64,000 nucleotides of DNA from Amorphophallus konjac (Eukaryota > Streptophyta > Magnoliopsida > Alismatales > Araceae): NCBI GenBank assembly GCA_022559845.1, contig CM040117.1, positions 77,475,731 through 77,539,730 on the forward strand, given 5' to 3'. The notes under the pieces are model-generated. The model was not told the origin of the DNA, did no database searches, and worked only from the letters and a program-made list of their open reading frames with translations. Positions 44,529 through 56,229 of this stretch are shown one piece after another (the stretch's first letter is position 1; each line of letters starts with the position of its first letter). The position numbers and the translations under genes were made by a program.

Positions 44529-46288
44529 TGTAATTTTTTTTGGTTTTTGGAATAAAATACAAGGTTTGGTTTGTTTGGTTTTCACCTTTGCTTCTGTTGC
44601 CTGAATCCCTGCACACATCACTGAAACAAACAAATCAGAATTTCTGTTCTGACTTGGCCCCTTGCTCAATAAGCAAATGGTCACTGTGACTGTCCTTGAT
44701 AACTGGTCAAGGGGCCAAGCCTTTATTTAACGAAGGCAAGGGAAAGAAGTGATGATAAATGCGACAGGCAAGCACACGAATGCAAGCGGTATTAAAGTGA
44801 GATGCTGCACGCAAATGCAATCATGCAAAATTGATTTGTTTTCTTTTTTATATTTGGCATTTTTTTTGTTTTATCATAAAAAAGATTTTTTATTTTCAAA
44901 TATGTACATTTTCTCTTTTTCTTTTTTTTGTTATTTTTATCATTTCAATTTTTTTGTTGCTAACGCCCGGCAAGCACCCAAATGGCACCTAACCTACGTG
45001 AGAACAGGGGTTTCTTATTAACCTCCCAAGTATCCTGAGTGCACATCTAGGTTGATTTGGGCCTCTAGACCCCTCGAATGATGATCCCGCCGGCTAAGAC
45101 TTACCCTGATGACAATACCGTCATGCCATGCTTAGGCTCCCAGTTGCTTCCGACCACAGGGATTCACCCAAAAGGTGTTCGAGGTAAATGATTTGCCCGA
45201 CCCGGGTCTGTTTCCTCACAACTCTAGATGGTATATGATGGAACACCCTGGAACCCTAACGACCAACCGCGCGACGCTGACCCGGAATCAGACGCCGTCG
45301 CACCCATAGGTGACGCGCTTGCATTGGCCTAAGCCCGAGGTTAAACAAGAAGACATCAAGGTGGTAAACAGGGTCTTGACCAGCCAGAAACACGGAGACT
45401 CCTTCGCAGCGATAGCTTTTGCTTTTCAAAGTAGGCAACCAAATGTGTATATTAAAATAAGGTCGCAGACCCTGGGAGTTTTCACCTTTCAGAAACTCCA
45501 TCGAACCTTCATCTTTAGAGGAAGAAGGAAGAGCGTGGGGGATAAACCTCCTGAGAGGATCGGCAAAACCGTTAACCCGGCGAGCGAATAAGGGCCCATT
45601 AACTCTTTCCTTTCGGACAACTTCGGACCAAATCTCGAGCATTTACATTCCATAGCCCCCCCTTTTTGTGGATTCAGACTTTTGCTTTGAGGGGTTCCGT
45701 TTATCGCAACAGGCACGGTCACGACCAGGCTTTTCTCTTGATTTTGATTTTGTATTTCTTTTTGTGAGGGAGATATAGTCGTTTGACGTTTGTGGGCTCC
45801 CTTTTCGTATGCCTGCGGGGACACTGCCCTCTTCTCGTGCTCTGATCGATGCTCGAGGAAATGGATCCTACTCTTGCCTTTGGGGTTTGAGTTTCGGTTT
45901 CTCATGCTCAGCGTTTTAAGGGCGCCGACTGTCTCATTTGGTCGAGAGAAAAGAATAAAGATTACAGCTTCGGAGATCTTCTGGGTGACGCTCCACCGTA
46001 GGTGATGCTACCGACTTTTTGAATAAAATACATAAGTGAGCACATGTTGGCTTCCTTCGAGCGAGCATAGGCCGACGTGGCCGGACAGGGATCTCCACGG
46101 TTCTGGCAAACCAAGACCCGGTGCCTACCAAGCCTTAATGGGCCCTATCCTAACATGAAGGTTAGATGCAGGACTTAACTATATGGTGACTGCCAGGCAT
46201 CGGCATTTTGAATTTTCCATATTTTTAGTGGTTTTCAATATTTCTTTGTTTTTGATGTTTTTATCTTTTCATCATTTTTTTGTTTGTG
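44529..46288. other. Region between antisense cassette and pol end (1.8 kb)
   Basis: It includes a T-rich tract (44830-44960) and a minus-strand open frame 45642-45256 (129 codons, containing VNGFADPLRRFIPHALP) with no family I recognise. The frame is on the pol strand and could be element 3' sequence, but nothing supports expression. Otherwise I see nothing definable. Confidence 0.4.
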
Positions 46289-48394
46289 CTAAGGGTAGTA
46301 TTTCTTAAGATAAAGCCCATTCCAAGGGTGGGATAACTCGGTCCCTTCGGCGTTGACTAGCTTGTAGGCGTTGCCAGGGTACACGGCTTGAATTACAAAT
46401 GGTCCTTCCCAATTGGGTTGGAGCTTAGAACGCGGACCTCCAGGTTTGACAAAAATTCTTTTTACGACCATCTCACCGACTTTGAATTTTCTCTCAACGA
46501 CTTTCTTTTGGTAAAAGCGAGCGAGTCTATTTTGATACACACGCGCGTGTTCGGCAGCGGCCAGCCGTTTCTCATCCAAGAGTTCCAACTGGGCGAGGAG
46601 TGAATTACGACGATCGTCGAGGGGAAATTCCTCGTCCAATTGTACCCTGAGAGAAGGGATCAGAGTCTCGTACGGGACTACCGCTTCCATACCATAAGTA
46701 AGGGCAAATGGAGTCTGCCCGGTGGGGGTACGGATTGAAGTGCGATAGGCCCATAGAGCTTCGATAAGCTTTTCTGGCCAGTCTGAAAACTTACTAGACT
46801 CGCAGGTTTTTTTGATGATTTTGAGCAATCTTTTATTGGTGGCCTCCGCTTGGCCGTTACCTTGTGGGTAATAAGGCGATGAATGATGCAATGTAATTGC
46901 GTACCTTTTGCAGAGGTCCTGTAGGTCCTGAGAAATGAACTGTGGCCCATTGTCGGTGACGATTGTGCTTGGGACGCCGAATCTGGCGAGGATGTTTTTC
47001 ATGATGAACTTGCAGACTGTTGACGCCTTGATTTCCGCGTAAGCTTCGGCTTCGGCCCATTTGGTGAAGTATTCCGTCGCAGTAAGGATGAAAGATTTCT
47101 GCTTGGTGAGGGAATTGAGATCACCTAGGGGACCAATGATGTCGAATGCCCACATGGAGAAAGGCCACGGGAAAGATATTGGATGAAGTGAGGAAGATGG
47201 TGAATGGATTTTATCGGCGTGAAGTTGACACTTGACACACTTACGGACATAGACAGCACAATCTTCTTCCATAGTGGGCCAATAAAAGCCTTGGCGAATG
47301 ATCTTCTTGGCGAGCATCTGACTATTCACGTGGCCACCGCACACGCCCGAGTGCATCTCCTCTACACATTTCCAAACCTCATCGTCACCAAGACATCTTA
47401 ACAGAATACCAGTAAGGCTCCTCCTATAGAGTAGACCTCCAACCAATGTATATTTCTGAGCCACCCTTCTTATGGCTTTCTTGTCCTCTGTGGTGGCCCC
47501 TTCAGGATAAGACTGATCTTGGCAGTATTTGACAATTTCATAGAACCATGGTTTCTCTTCATCAGCCAGTTCTTCTTCAACCTCTGCCAACATGATCTCC
47601 CTCTTCTCAAGGATATCTTCCTGCAGGATCTTTCTTGCTATCCTGTCTTTGATGTTTACGTAGGAAGCATCATCGATTGCAGGGGCGTGAAGTTTGTAGA
47701 TGGAAATGGACTTAAACCATCTTCCTAGAGGGAACCTTATGGATGATGCCAACGAGGCGAGGGCATCGGCGAGAATATTCTGATGACGAGGGACATGAAC
47801 AAAGATCAGTTTTGTGAACAGTTTGGCAAAGGCAGTAGTGAGTTCTTGGTATGGCTTGAGTTTGGGATCGCGAGTGCGATATTTAGTGAGCACCTGGCGA
47901 AGGATGAGTTGACTATCACCTACGACTCGCAACTCAGTGATACGAAAAGAATGAGCGAGTTCTAGGCCAGCTAGAAGAGCTTCATATTCGGCTATATTGT
48001 TGGTGACTGGAAATTTGAGCTGGTATGCCAATGGGAATGTGAGGCCTTCAGGCGACAGGAGGGCGATGCCGATTCCTCTCCCTTGAGAATTCATAGCTCC
48101 ATCAAAATATAGTGTCCACATTGGCTCCTCTGATTGGTTGACAGACATTAGTTCCTCATCTGGAAACTCTGATTGGACGGGATCGAATTTGGGAAGAGGA
48201 TGATGAGCGAGATGCTCGGCTATGGCATAGCCTTTAATCACCTTTTGCTGGGTGTAGGTGATGTCGAACTGAGAGAGAAAACTTTGCCAGCGTGCTAGCC
48301 TATCCGTAAGGACGGCTTTCTCCAGAAGAAATTTGATAGGATTCATTCGAGCAATCAAGTGGACCTCATGAGCCAAGAAGTAGTGCTTCAATTT
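46289..48394 (-). pseudogene. Tat pol: second RNase H and integrase
   Basis: A 700-residue frame on the minus strand, continuous with RT upstream except for a TAG at 48397-48395. KHYFLAHEVHLI ends the first RNase H. The second (archaeal-type) RNase H has all four acidic residues: LYFDGAMN (about residue 97), NIAEYEALL (135), VVGDSQLI (159), NILADALASL (about 207). Integrase follows: GGHVNS…CVKCQLHAD zinc region, AFDIIGPLG, TDNGPQF, and GNGQAEATNKRLL with the DDE acids. The C-terminus GEMVVKR…PNWEGPFVI ends NGLYLKKYYP, stop 46289-46291, the normal Tat end. A second RNase H and no chromodomain define the Tat lineage. Confidence 0.92.
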
Positions 48395-50074
48395 CTACAC
48401 TACCCAAACGAGGGCAGCACAGGTTTTCTCCATGACGGTGTACTTCTGCTCACAGGGATTGAGAAGTTTGTACAAGTAATAGGTTGCCCGTTCCTTGCCT
48501 TCTTCATCAGCTTGTGCGAGGACGGCTCCCACGGAGTCATCCAAGACTGAGACGTAAAGGATCAGAGGTTTTTCTGATTTGGGTGGAATGAGAACGGGTG
48601 GACTAGCCAGATATTCCTTCAACTCTTCAAAAGCTTTCTGACATTTAGAATTCCAGTGGAATTCTACTTCTGGCTTGGTCAACTCGTAGAGAGGTCTACA
48701 CCTTTGTGAATGTTGAGACACAAACCGATGAATAAACTGCAACCTCCCGATTAAACCTCGGACTTCCCTCAAATTCTTGGGAGGCGGCATATCCCTGATA
48801 GCCTTAGCTTTGTCGGGATCTATCTCGATCCCTCTTTTGCTCACAATGAACCCCAGCAATTTACCTGACGACACACCAAACACACACTTCTTCGGGTTCA
48901 TTTTCAGTTGGAACTCCCTTGACCTCTGCAAGACCTTAGCCAAAACTTCTGGATGTTCCATCCTGGTCCTTGATTTTACTAATAAGTCATCCACATACAC
49001 TTCCAGATATATGTGCATCATGTCATGAAATATGGCCATCATCGCTCTTTGGTAAGTAGCTCCAGCATTCTTTAATCCGAACGGCATGACCACGTAACAA
49101 TATGTTCCCCAAGGGGTAGTGAATGACGTCTTTTCCTGATCCTCTTCTGCCAAACGAATTTGATTGTATCCTGAAAATCCATCCATGAATGAGAGGGTTT
49201 CGTAGCCTGCCGTGTTATCAATCAACACATCAATGTGAGGTAAGGGAAAATCGTCTTTTGGACACGCGCGGTTAAGGTCCCGGAAGTCGATACAAATTCT
49301 GACTTTCCCATCTTTCTTCATAACCGGGATAATGTTCGCCACCCATTGAGGATAAAGAACGACTCTAATGAACCTGGCTTTGTGGAGCTTATCGACCTCT
49401 TCTTTCATTTTCAAAGCCATTTGAGGGTGGAAACGCCTTAACCTTTGTTTTACCGAGACGGACCCTGGTTTTAGGGTTAAACGGTGTTCGACCAAGGTTG
49501 AATCCAGACCCAGCATATCCTCGTAGCTCCATGCGAACGTGCCCTTATATTCCTTGAGAACCTCAATTAATGCCTCTTTTTCAGAGGGTGGTAGGTTGTC
49601 ACTTATGAGGATGATCCTAGGGTCTTCCTCAGTTCCCAAGTTGACTTCCTTGGTGGATTCTTCTACGGCGGTTGACGGCTCGTCGAATCTCCTTATTCCA
49701 CTAGCGTATGCACCCGCCGCATCCTCATATTCTTCACCCTCATCTTCAGTGGGGCATTCTTCATCCGTGATCTCGTAGACTCCATACCCTTCATCAAATG
49801 CACAGTTGCCCTCACATTCTATTTCCGGTAGCTGGATGGGGTTTTTTAACAACTGGGGGATGGCAAGGAGGGCTTGACACCTGGCGGCTAAATCCAGAAG
49901 GAATCGCCGAGGGATCTGCCTACCCTTGGATTTCTTCCTAGGTACTACCTTTGGCTTATCATTCCTAGATTGACTGACAATATTTACAGAAGAAGAGGAA
50001 GATGAAGAGGATGGTGTAGAATGTACAGGAGAAGACCCCTCAGAGGAGGGGTAGAAAAGGTCGCTCATCGGACC
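48395..50074 (-). pseudogene. Tat pol: reverse transcriptase and first RNase H
   Basis: The frame from 50068 reads a Ser-rich leader and the conserved FAWSYEDMLGLD block (about residue 178). RT motifs: VRICIDFRDLNRACPKDDFP (256-275), FMDGFSGYNQIRL (294-306, catalytic Asp present), VMPFGLKNAGATYQRAM, VYVDDLLVKSR (YVDD at 358-361). The RNase H start LILYVSVLDDSVGAVLAQ follows. It ends at a TAG (48397-48395) in CALVWVV-stop-KLKHYF, where the family has Gln, so one substitution separates it from the next frame. Active-site residues are intact. Confidence 0.92.
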
Positions 50075-50129
50075 CTGGACGGGTGGTCTGCAAGGCGGTA
50101 CGCACCCGTGGGAGATGTAGGAGGTTTCC

Positions 50130-52379
50130 TCAACGAAGATGTGTTATTGGAGAGTTTGAAAATTGACGTTTTTTTTTGTTTTCATTTTTAATGACAAAGC
50201 AGTGAAAAGAGATTGGAGGAGAGAGAAAAGTGGTTATGGCTAGAGGATTGTGAGGCTCATAGAGCAGATCATGGTTGAAGACCTGGCGCAGGTTGAAAAG
50301 CCCGCGTAGGTATGTAAACAGAGAAGGGGATCTGGGAAGATCATCAGACAATTGTCTGGCCCAGGAAGAAGATATCAGCAAAGGCTGAGACGAGTGGATG
50401 GAGAAGATGGCGGCTAATGAGCCGTCGACGGTAATGTTGAGGACGGGTGAAGATCCGTCGATGACAGAGTCCTTCTGGCGAGGACGAGGATAGTTTGGAA
50501 CCTTGGCAAGAGTGGTAATATTCTCTGGTATTCCGGAGATCAATGGTGGTCCTTCAAGTTGCGGAGACGAGAACATCCTTTCCAGTGCAACGGAAATGTC
50601 CCGCATGTCGAACCATTTGTTCCACTCGCATTCCGGATCTTTGATCTTGCCTCTTTTGGTGATCCTCGGATATTTTTTAGCCAAATATACAGCATGTGAT
50701 CCCCCATATGCTTCTCGTGGGTACTCTCCCATCTGAACAACGGGCCCTCTGTTGAAGTGGTTTGATAGAGTCCATGTGAGGGGCTTCCAATCCGCCCTGA
50801 ACGGTCCTTTGAAGCCTAGGCCAAACCTACGGTTCGGCCTAATTTCCTTTGGCGGTTTGAGCATACCCTGTAATTGTGTGCCCAGACCTTTACCCTGTTG
50901 ATAGCCGATGTTCCTCATAATCTCCCAACCTTTGGATTGAAAAGGGAGACATGATGTTGCGGTTGTCCTGACCGGCTCCTTTGGTGCTAGTGGAACGTGA
51001 GATGAATCACGTACATCCAGTAGTGACAATATGGGCCGATGAGACGGCCAAACAGAGGGCAGAGAGGTGTTGATAGCATCCACTGTGTGAAGGACAGGTG
51101 TACTGACCACTTTAATAATTCTCCCATTGTAAGGAAACTTCAGGCACTGATGGTTGGTGGAAGGCACAGCGTCCATGGCTTCGATGTAAGGGCGACCCAG
51201 TATAGCCTTGAATGTGGGGTCCATGTCGAGGACATGTAATTCCGTGGGAATTGACATGGGGCCTAGTTCCGCCTTCAGAATAATCATCCCCTGTGGCGGC
51301 CTTTTGCTATTGTCATAAGCCGTGACCGTGATCGAGGAAGGTCTTATTTGTTCCTCGTCGACCCCACATGACTGAAGAGTGCTCATGGAGATCACATTTA
51401 TGGACGCACCCGTGTCCACAAGACACGGGTTTATGGATACCCCATTAATTTTTATTGAAATACACAATGCATACTTCCGAGCTTCCTTGGGGGCGAGCTC
51501 GTAGTTGTGGAACATGATGGCCGGTTGTGTGTCCGTTGGGGTCAGGACGGTCGAAATCTTCTCCACGGGGAGGTCTTCATTAACCATGACTCTTTGAAGG
51601 TACTCCATTAAGGCTGCCTGGTGGGATGTGGATCTTTGAAGAAGCTCCAGGATGGAGATCCGAGCAGGCGTCTTGTCCAAATGTTTTAATAGATCATACT
51701 ATGTTCCAAGGATAGCTCTTTCTGGTTGTTCTCCATCATCCTTCTCTGGCTGAGATTGCTCAAGATTCTGACTGTTGTGGGGGAAAACCCTGTGGAAAAT
51801 CCTTCCACTCCGGAGCACCATTGCCTGCGGCTTTTGTACCTCTGTGGGGGTAGCAGTGGGTTTTAACAGAGGTTTGAGGGGTAGTGGTGGAGGAATGGTC
51901 GATGAAGCAGGGGTGATGACGGGAGCAGGGATTCTGATGAGGGGTTTGTTAGGTGGAGGCATGGTGGAGGTAGAGGGGATATCGCGCGGATTATGAAGGA
52001 TAAGGGGTCTGGAAGGTGGAAGTGGAGACGAAGTAGAAGTGGGTAGGGCTTGAAGTGGGTAATGATTTTGAGGTGGGCGATGAGTAATAAGTGGTTTTGA
52101 AGGCATTAGTGGTGATACGGTGGAGAAAGACGGGGTTATGTATGGTTGACGGATGATAAGGGATTTAGAAGGCGTAGGGGTAAATGTGGTAGAGGTGGAT
52201 GGTAAAGTGGGGGAGTGAGAGAAGATGAGAGGGTGTGAAGGCGTAGTGGAGAGTGTCGGTTGATAGGAGATCGGGGTACGGATGAGAGGGCGTAATGGTA
52301 GTGGAAATGGGCAAGGCGAGGGGGTTGCATGACGATGGGGTTGGAGGAAGAAAGAATAGAGGTACTTTCCTGGTGCCAC
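50130..52379 (-). pseudogene. Tat gag-pol middle: proline-rich linker, aspartic protease, G-patch
   Basis: One frame interrupted by a single TAG at 51701-51699 (ILGT-stop-YDLLKHLDKTPA; Gln is expected before YDLL). The first part is a low-complexity linker with repeated PSKPLI/RPLI units (52379-51800). Protease: LVDTGASINVISM (near residue 88 of the second segment) and FKAILGRPYIEAM. A G-patch (GWEIMRNIGYQQGKGLG) follows at about 50955-50905, found in several Tat-type pol proteins and in RNA-processing factors. The frame ends at TGA 50132-50130. RT continues in another frame from about 50074, possibly through a spliced intron. Confidence 0.85.
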
Positions 52380-54349
52380 ACCTGCTCTCTCCCGACTTCC
52401 GGGAAGGAGGAGATGGGGTTAACCTGATGATTGGGCTGTTGGTGCTCCGGTAATGGATTCTGGATTATGCCCATGTCGGGCTGTTGTTGTGGGGCCTGCT
52501 GAGGCTGTTGTTGTTGTTGTGGTTGCTGCTGCTGCTGCTATTGTAACTGCTGCTGTGGCCTATGAGGAGGTCTCCTAGCCTTAAGAGCGGTGACGTATCG
52601 TCTCATTTCATCCCAATCTATTTGATGTTCATCATTCATATCGTGGATGTAATCTTTGAAATGGAAGCAGTAATCTACTGTGTGTCCTGGCTGCCTGTGG
52701 CAGACACAGTATTTGGAGGTATCAACATTTGGGGGCCACACGGGCCTTTCTCTGGGTAGGGCGAGTTGGTTTGATGCCATGAGGGCATTAAAAATGTCTG
52801 CTAAGGTTTCTGGCAATGGTGGATAGTAGGCTCTCTTGGGACCGAGCGTCCTCCTTTGTTGCTGTTGGGGACCATAGTTCCCCGGGGGTGGAACTTGGTT
52901 GTACTGACGCGGTGGTTGTTGTTGCTGAGGTTGTGGTTGTTGTTGCTGGGGTTGACGTAATGGAGGCATATTATCCTGGGGTGGATTATTTTGGGGTGGA
53001 GGACGAAGAGGGAAATGACCTGGTTGGAGGGGAAGTCGGGGCATTTGTGGAGGCCTTGGGTTGACCGCATAGTTGGCATTGTTGACCGCACCCACTTGCT
53101 CATTTGTCACGACCCCTTCTGTGGCTCCGCCCGGGACACCAGCGCCTGTCTTTCTGACTACTTTGGGCTTCGGCGACTCAAACATGTTCATAATGGGGGA
53201 GTCTTTTAACTGGGTTTGGATGTATCGGGCCCTTTCATAGAGTTCCTCCATTGTAGTAAGTTTATTCATGGCCAGGACGTGTCTGAACTGTGGGGTTGCA
53301 TTAGACACAATCATCTTCACTTGTTCGGGCTCAGAGGGGGTATCCCTTATTCTTTCCGCCAGAGACCTCCATCTATCAGCATAGCGGATAAAATCCTAGT
53401 CGGGCTTCATCTTTTCGGCCACTAGGTCGGTAATGGAGAGTGAGGGACCGACCCTATCCCTATATTTCTGCAAGAACCTTCTCTGGACTATTTCAAAATT
53501 CTCGGCCTCGCGGGGCTCCAAGGAATAGAACCACTCAAGCGCGGGACCATCCAATGATCTCCGAAAGAGGTATGCCAGGGACCTCTGATCGTTTTGCCAA
53601 TAGGAGGATTCATACATGAAATCCTTGAGGTGAATGAAGGGGTTGCCGGTACCATTGTATCTGCGGTACGTGGGCATTTCTGAGGGAGGAAGATGAATGA
53701 CGGGAAGGATTGGCAAAGCAACCTCCGGGGTGGCTTTCACGTCCACCATCCTTCTCAAATTTTGAAACTGCTCGTCCATGCGATTGAACCTATTGAGGAG
53801 CGATTGGGCGAGCTCCTCTGGAGGTGAAGGTGGCACTTGCCACTAGGGGAGAAACTGTCTCCCGGAGACTTGAGGGGGGAACCCGGAATGAGAGGGAGCT
53901 GTCGGACCGCCGACAGTTGGCCCTGGCTGAAGCGGTGTGTGGGGAACAACGGGAGTTTGAGATTGTGACGGGAACTGGAATGAGGGTGGTTGTTGGCTCG
54001 CTTGTCCTTGAAGCAAGGGAGACTGGATGGCTTGTGCCAACGAAGGAGATGGAATGGCCTGCACGGACTCTTGGAGAGGTGCGATGGCCGGAGTTGATTC
54101 CTAGGGCGTGGGAGAAACAGATTTCCCCTTCAGAATGGCCTGGAAGGCCCGGAGCTGTTCAGAGGTAAGCTCCGTGTTGGCGAGGATGCCCAGTAAAGAA
54201 GAGATATCCTGTGGTGGGGACGTGTCCCCGGTAATAACCTGCACCTCATGCGAGAGCTCATGAGAAGGACCCGAGTCCATAGCATAGACTCGCGGGTCAG
54301 CTGACAAACCACGACTCGGGTGGTTTTCCTCAAAAGACTCGTGAGCCAT
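52380..54349 (-). pseudogene. Tat gag, interrupted by four amber codons
   Basis: One frame runs from an ATG at about 54349 (MAHESFEENHPSR) through TAG codons at 54103-54101, 53845-53843, 53398-53396 and 52540-52538. The retrotransposon gag core is MYESSYWQNDQRSLAYLFRRS, ALEWFYSLEP, and DFIRYADRWRSLAERI (53700-53330). Downstream lies a Gln/Pro-rich region and a CX2C…H zinc-like motif (CVCHRQPGHTVDYCFHFKDYI near 52700). A shift to the protease frame occurs between 52530 and 52379. Gag would form the particle. Apart from the ambers and the shift it is well preserved. Confidence 0.88.
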
Positions 54350-54379
54350 GCTCACAGTTTTCCCAGAACGTAAAAACAT

Positions 54380-54950
54380 ACACTAGCAAGCAGGTATTAC
54401 ATATTATCAAACAAGTGGATGCCTTTGCGCCTTTTTTGTGTTTTGATTTTGATGATTTTTTTATGTTTTTAGTGAGATCCGAAGTTCACACAAAATGGGG
54501 ACCCTAGTTTATTTTTGTTTCACCGCCGTGTCGGCTAGGGTCTCTCGTCTCACCACGAATGAAATGACTAACTTCGGGGAACTTCAATGGTACAACCAGC
54601 CCAGTGAACGAAGAGGAGATTCTTCGATGTCGGGGACTTACGGAGGTCCCAGTGGAGGAGATTCTAGTCCGTTGAGAGGAATTCTCAAACGGAGAGTCCT
54701 TCCTTCACCGGGAAAGGGTGATCCTCAAAAAAATGAAGAAAGGATAGAAAAGAGGGATGGATGCATGCAATGAAATGCTGACAGAGGTATGGAGTGGAAA
54801 AACAACAGAAATAACAGACATATAATAAACAAACAACCAATCAAAACTGACAGTGCTGCCGTGAGCACAACAGGGGCGCGCGCGGGCGCCAAGGTGGAGA
54901 GGCACGGATGGTGCCGAACTTGCAAGGGTAGTCGAAAGGAAGTAGTAGAG
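54380..54950 (-). other. Tat 5' leader between PBS and gag
   Basis: No coding signal beyond short frames. Expected untranslated leader of the element RNA, where packaging signals would be. Confidence 0.5.
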
Positions 54951-54968
54951 GTCCCACCGTGATCGCCA
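54951..54968 (-). promoter_or_regulatory. Tat primer binding site
   Basis: The minus strand reads TGGCGATCACGGTGGGAC five bases from the LTR end. TGGCG starts are typical of Tat PBS sequences; the exact tRNA was not identified. Confidence 0.65.
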
Positions 54969-54973
54969 ATCTA

Positions 54974-55131
54974 TGAGCGACGTCACGCGGTTAAGTGTGT
55001 GAAGAGGATGCGGAGCGCGCGGGCTCCTTCTTTTTGTTTGCTGCAACACAGAAATAAGAGAAAAGAGAAGGGGCCACCACGGGAGATTGCTCCGGCGGGG
55101 CGAGCGTGACAAATGTGATATAGCAAGATAT
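54974..55131 (-). repeat. 5' LTR of Tat element, first 158 bp (truncated by copia insertion)
   Basis: Matches 31371-31528 with very few differences (for example GATGCGG versus GACGCGG). Similarity stops at 55131, where the copia-like LTR begins. The rest should lie beyond the right end of the nested element, outside the window. Confidence 0.93.
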
Positions 55132-56010
55132 TATTGTGTTCGGTGCTAGTATTCAGAGGGGGGGTGAATGAATATGGCCTATAAAAACTTTCACCCAATA
55201 TAAAATTTCGCTCAAACTAGAACTATGATGCTAACTAGACAGATTTACCAAATCTGAAAGCTAATCAACTATTATGTTCGACCAGTTAGCAAACACATGG
55301 AGCGCCCCTATGCATTCATCTAGCGGAAGCACAAATGAACAAATCAAACCACAATGCACAAGGGTTTTTAGGTGGTTCGGTCCAGCAGACCTACATCCAC
55401 CCCACACTCAACCCGAGTGTGGCTTCACTAACCGCTGGGCAACACAGCTTGCCAACAATCAGCCTGGCCTCACAGCTTGCCAACCGCTGAGCATCACAGC
55501 TTGCTTCCGCTGGGCAATACAGCTTAGCCATCGCTGACTCACAGCTTGAACCCGCTGGGGAATACAGCTTAACCCCTCCGAGACCAAGTCTCGCCAGCTG
55601 AGGATTACAGCTTTACCTGTCCAGTGGAAACCTCCACTGCCCGCTGAGCTACACAGCTTGCTGTCCAGAGGCAGCACCTCTGCAAACCGCCGACAAACAG
55701 CTTGAAGAAATGTATAAAGGAAAATGAAAATAGAACAAGACAGCAACGGAAAGCTGAAGCAATAAAGCACAAAATATAACTCAACAATGAGCAACTTCAG
55801 ATCTGGTTTTGAACCAAAGATCTGAGGAACGAACTCCTTCTCTCTCTCTCTCTTCTTCTTCTTCTCTTCACACTCTTCTCGAGCTCTCTGCCTCTCTTCT
55901 TCTCCTTCTGCTCTTCTTCTTTCTCTGTTCTTTTTCTATCTGGATCGTGGCTCTTTGTCTGGACTTTTCTTCTTGCCAACTCGATCTACCTTCTTCTATG
56001 GAAGGAGGCT

Positions 56011-56020
56011 CATATATATA
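56011..56020 (-). promoter_or_regulatory. LTR TATA box of gag-only element
   Basis: The minus strand reads TATATATATG, downstream of the motif arrays; identical box at 62768-62777 in the other LTR. Confidence 0.6.
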
Positions 56021-56229
56021 GCAGCAGCCAGCAGGAGGGCAGCACTGGGCGTGTGTGTCCTCCACATTTCCCGCCCAGATATTTGGCCACGTGTCAGCAT
56101 TCTGTCAGTCCTTCAGCCTCGGATCACGTGCTGCCCAGTCACGTGGAAATGTTCTTCCTCGGACCTGCAAGGAGATACAACCCATTAAAACTGAGGGCCA
56201 CAGGAACTAAAGCTGCATGAGGTATGTAA

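Larger units (their letters stand above)
31371..55131 (-). mobile_element. Giant Tat/Ogre-type Ty3/gypsy retrotransposon with a four-gene antisense cassette
   Basis: The two ends share a 158 bp segment starting TGAGCGACGTCACGCGG (31371 and 54974), the outer part of the LTRs. A PBS next to 54974 and minus-strand gag, protease, RT, dual RNase H and integrase give direction and lineage (Tat: second RNase H, no chromodomain, pol ending …LKKYYP). The 5' LTR is broken at 55131 by a copia element. Without it, the element would be about 25.8 kb. Between pol (ends 46289) and the 3' LTR (33526) lie about 12.8 kb containing four plus-strand genes. Left flank 5 bp: ACTTG. The right flank is outside the window. 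Confidence 0.9.

Noticed and set aside
52801..53103. Overlapping Asn/His/Pro-rich frame in Tat gag
   Set aside because: Alternative frame of the Gln/Pro-rich gag tail; the gag frame is continuous with the core motifs.
53824..54168. 114-codon plus-strand frame opposite Tat gag
   Set aside because: Shadow of the gag frame on the minus strand, which carries the recognisable motifs.
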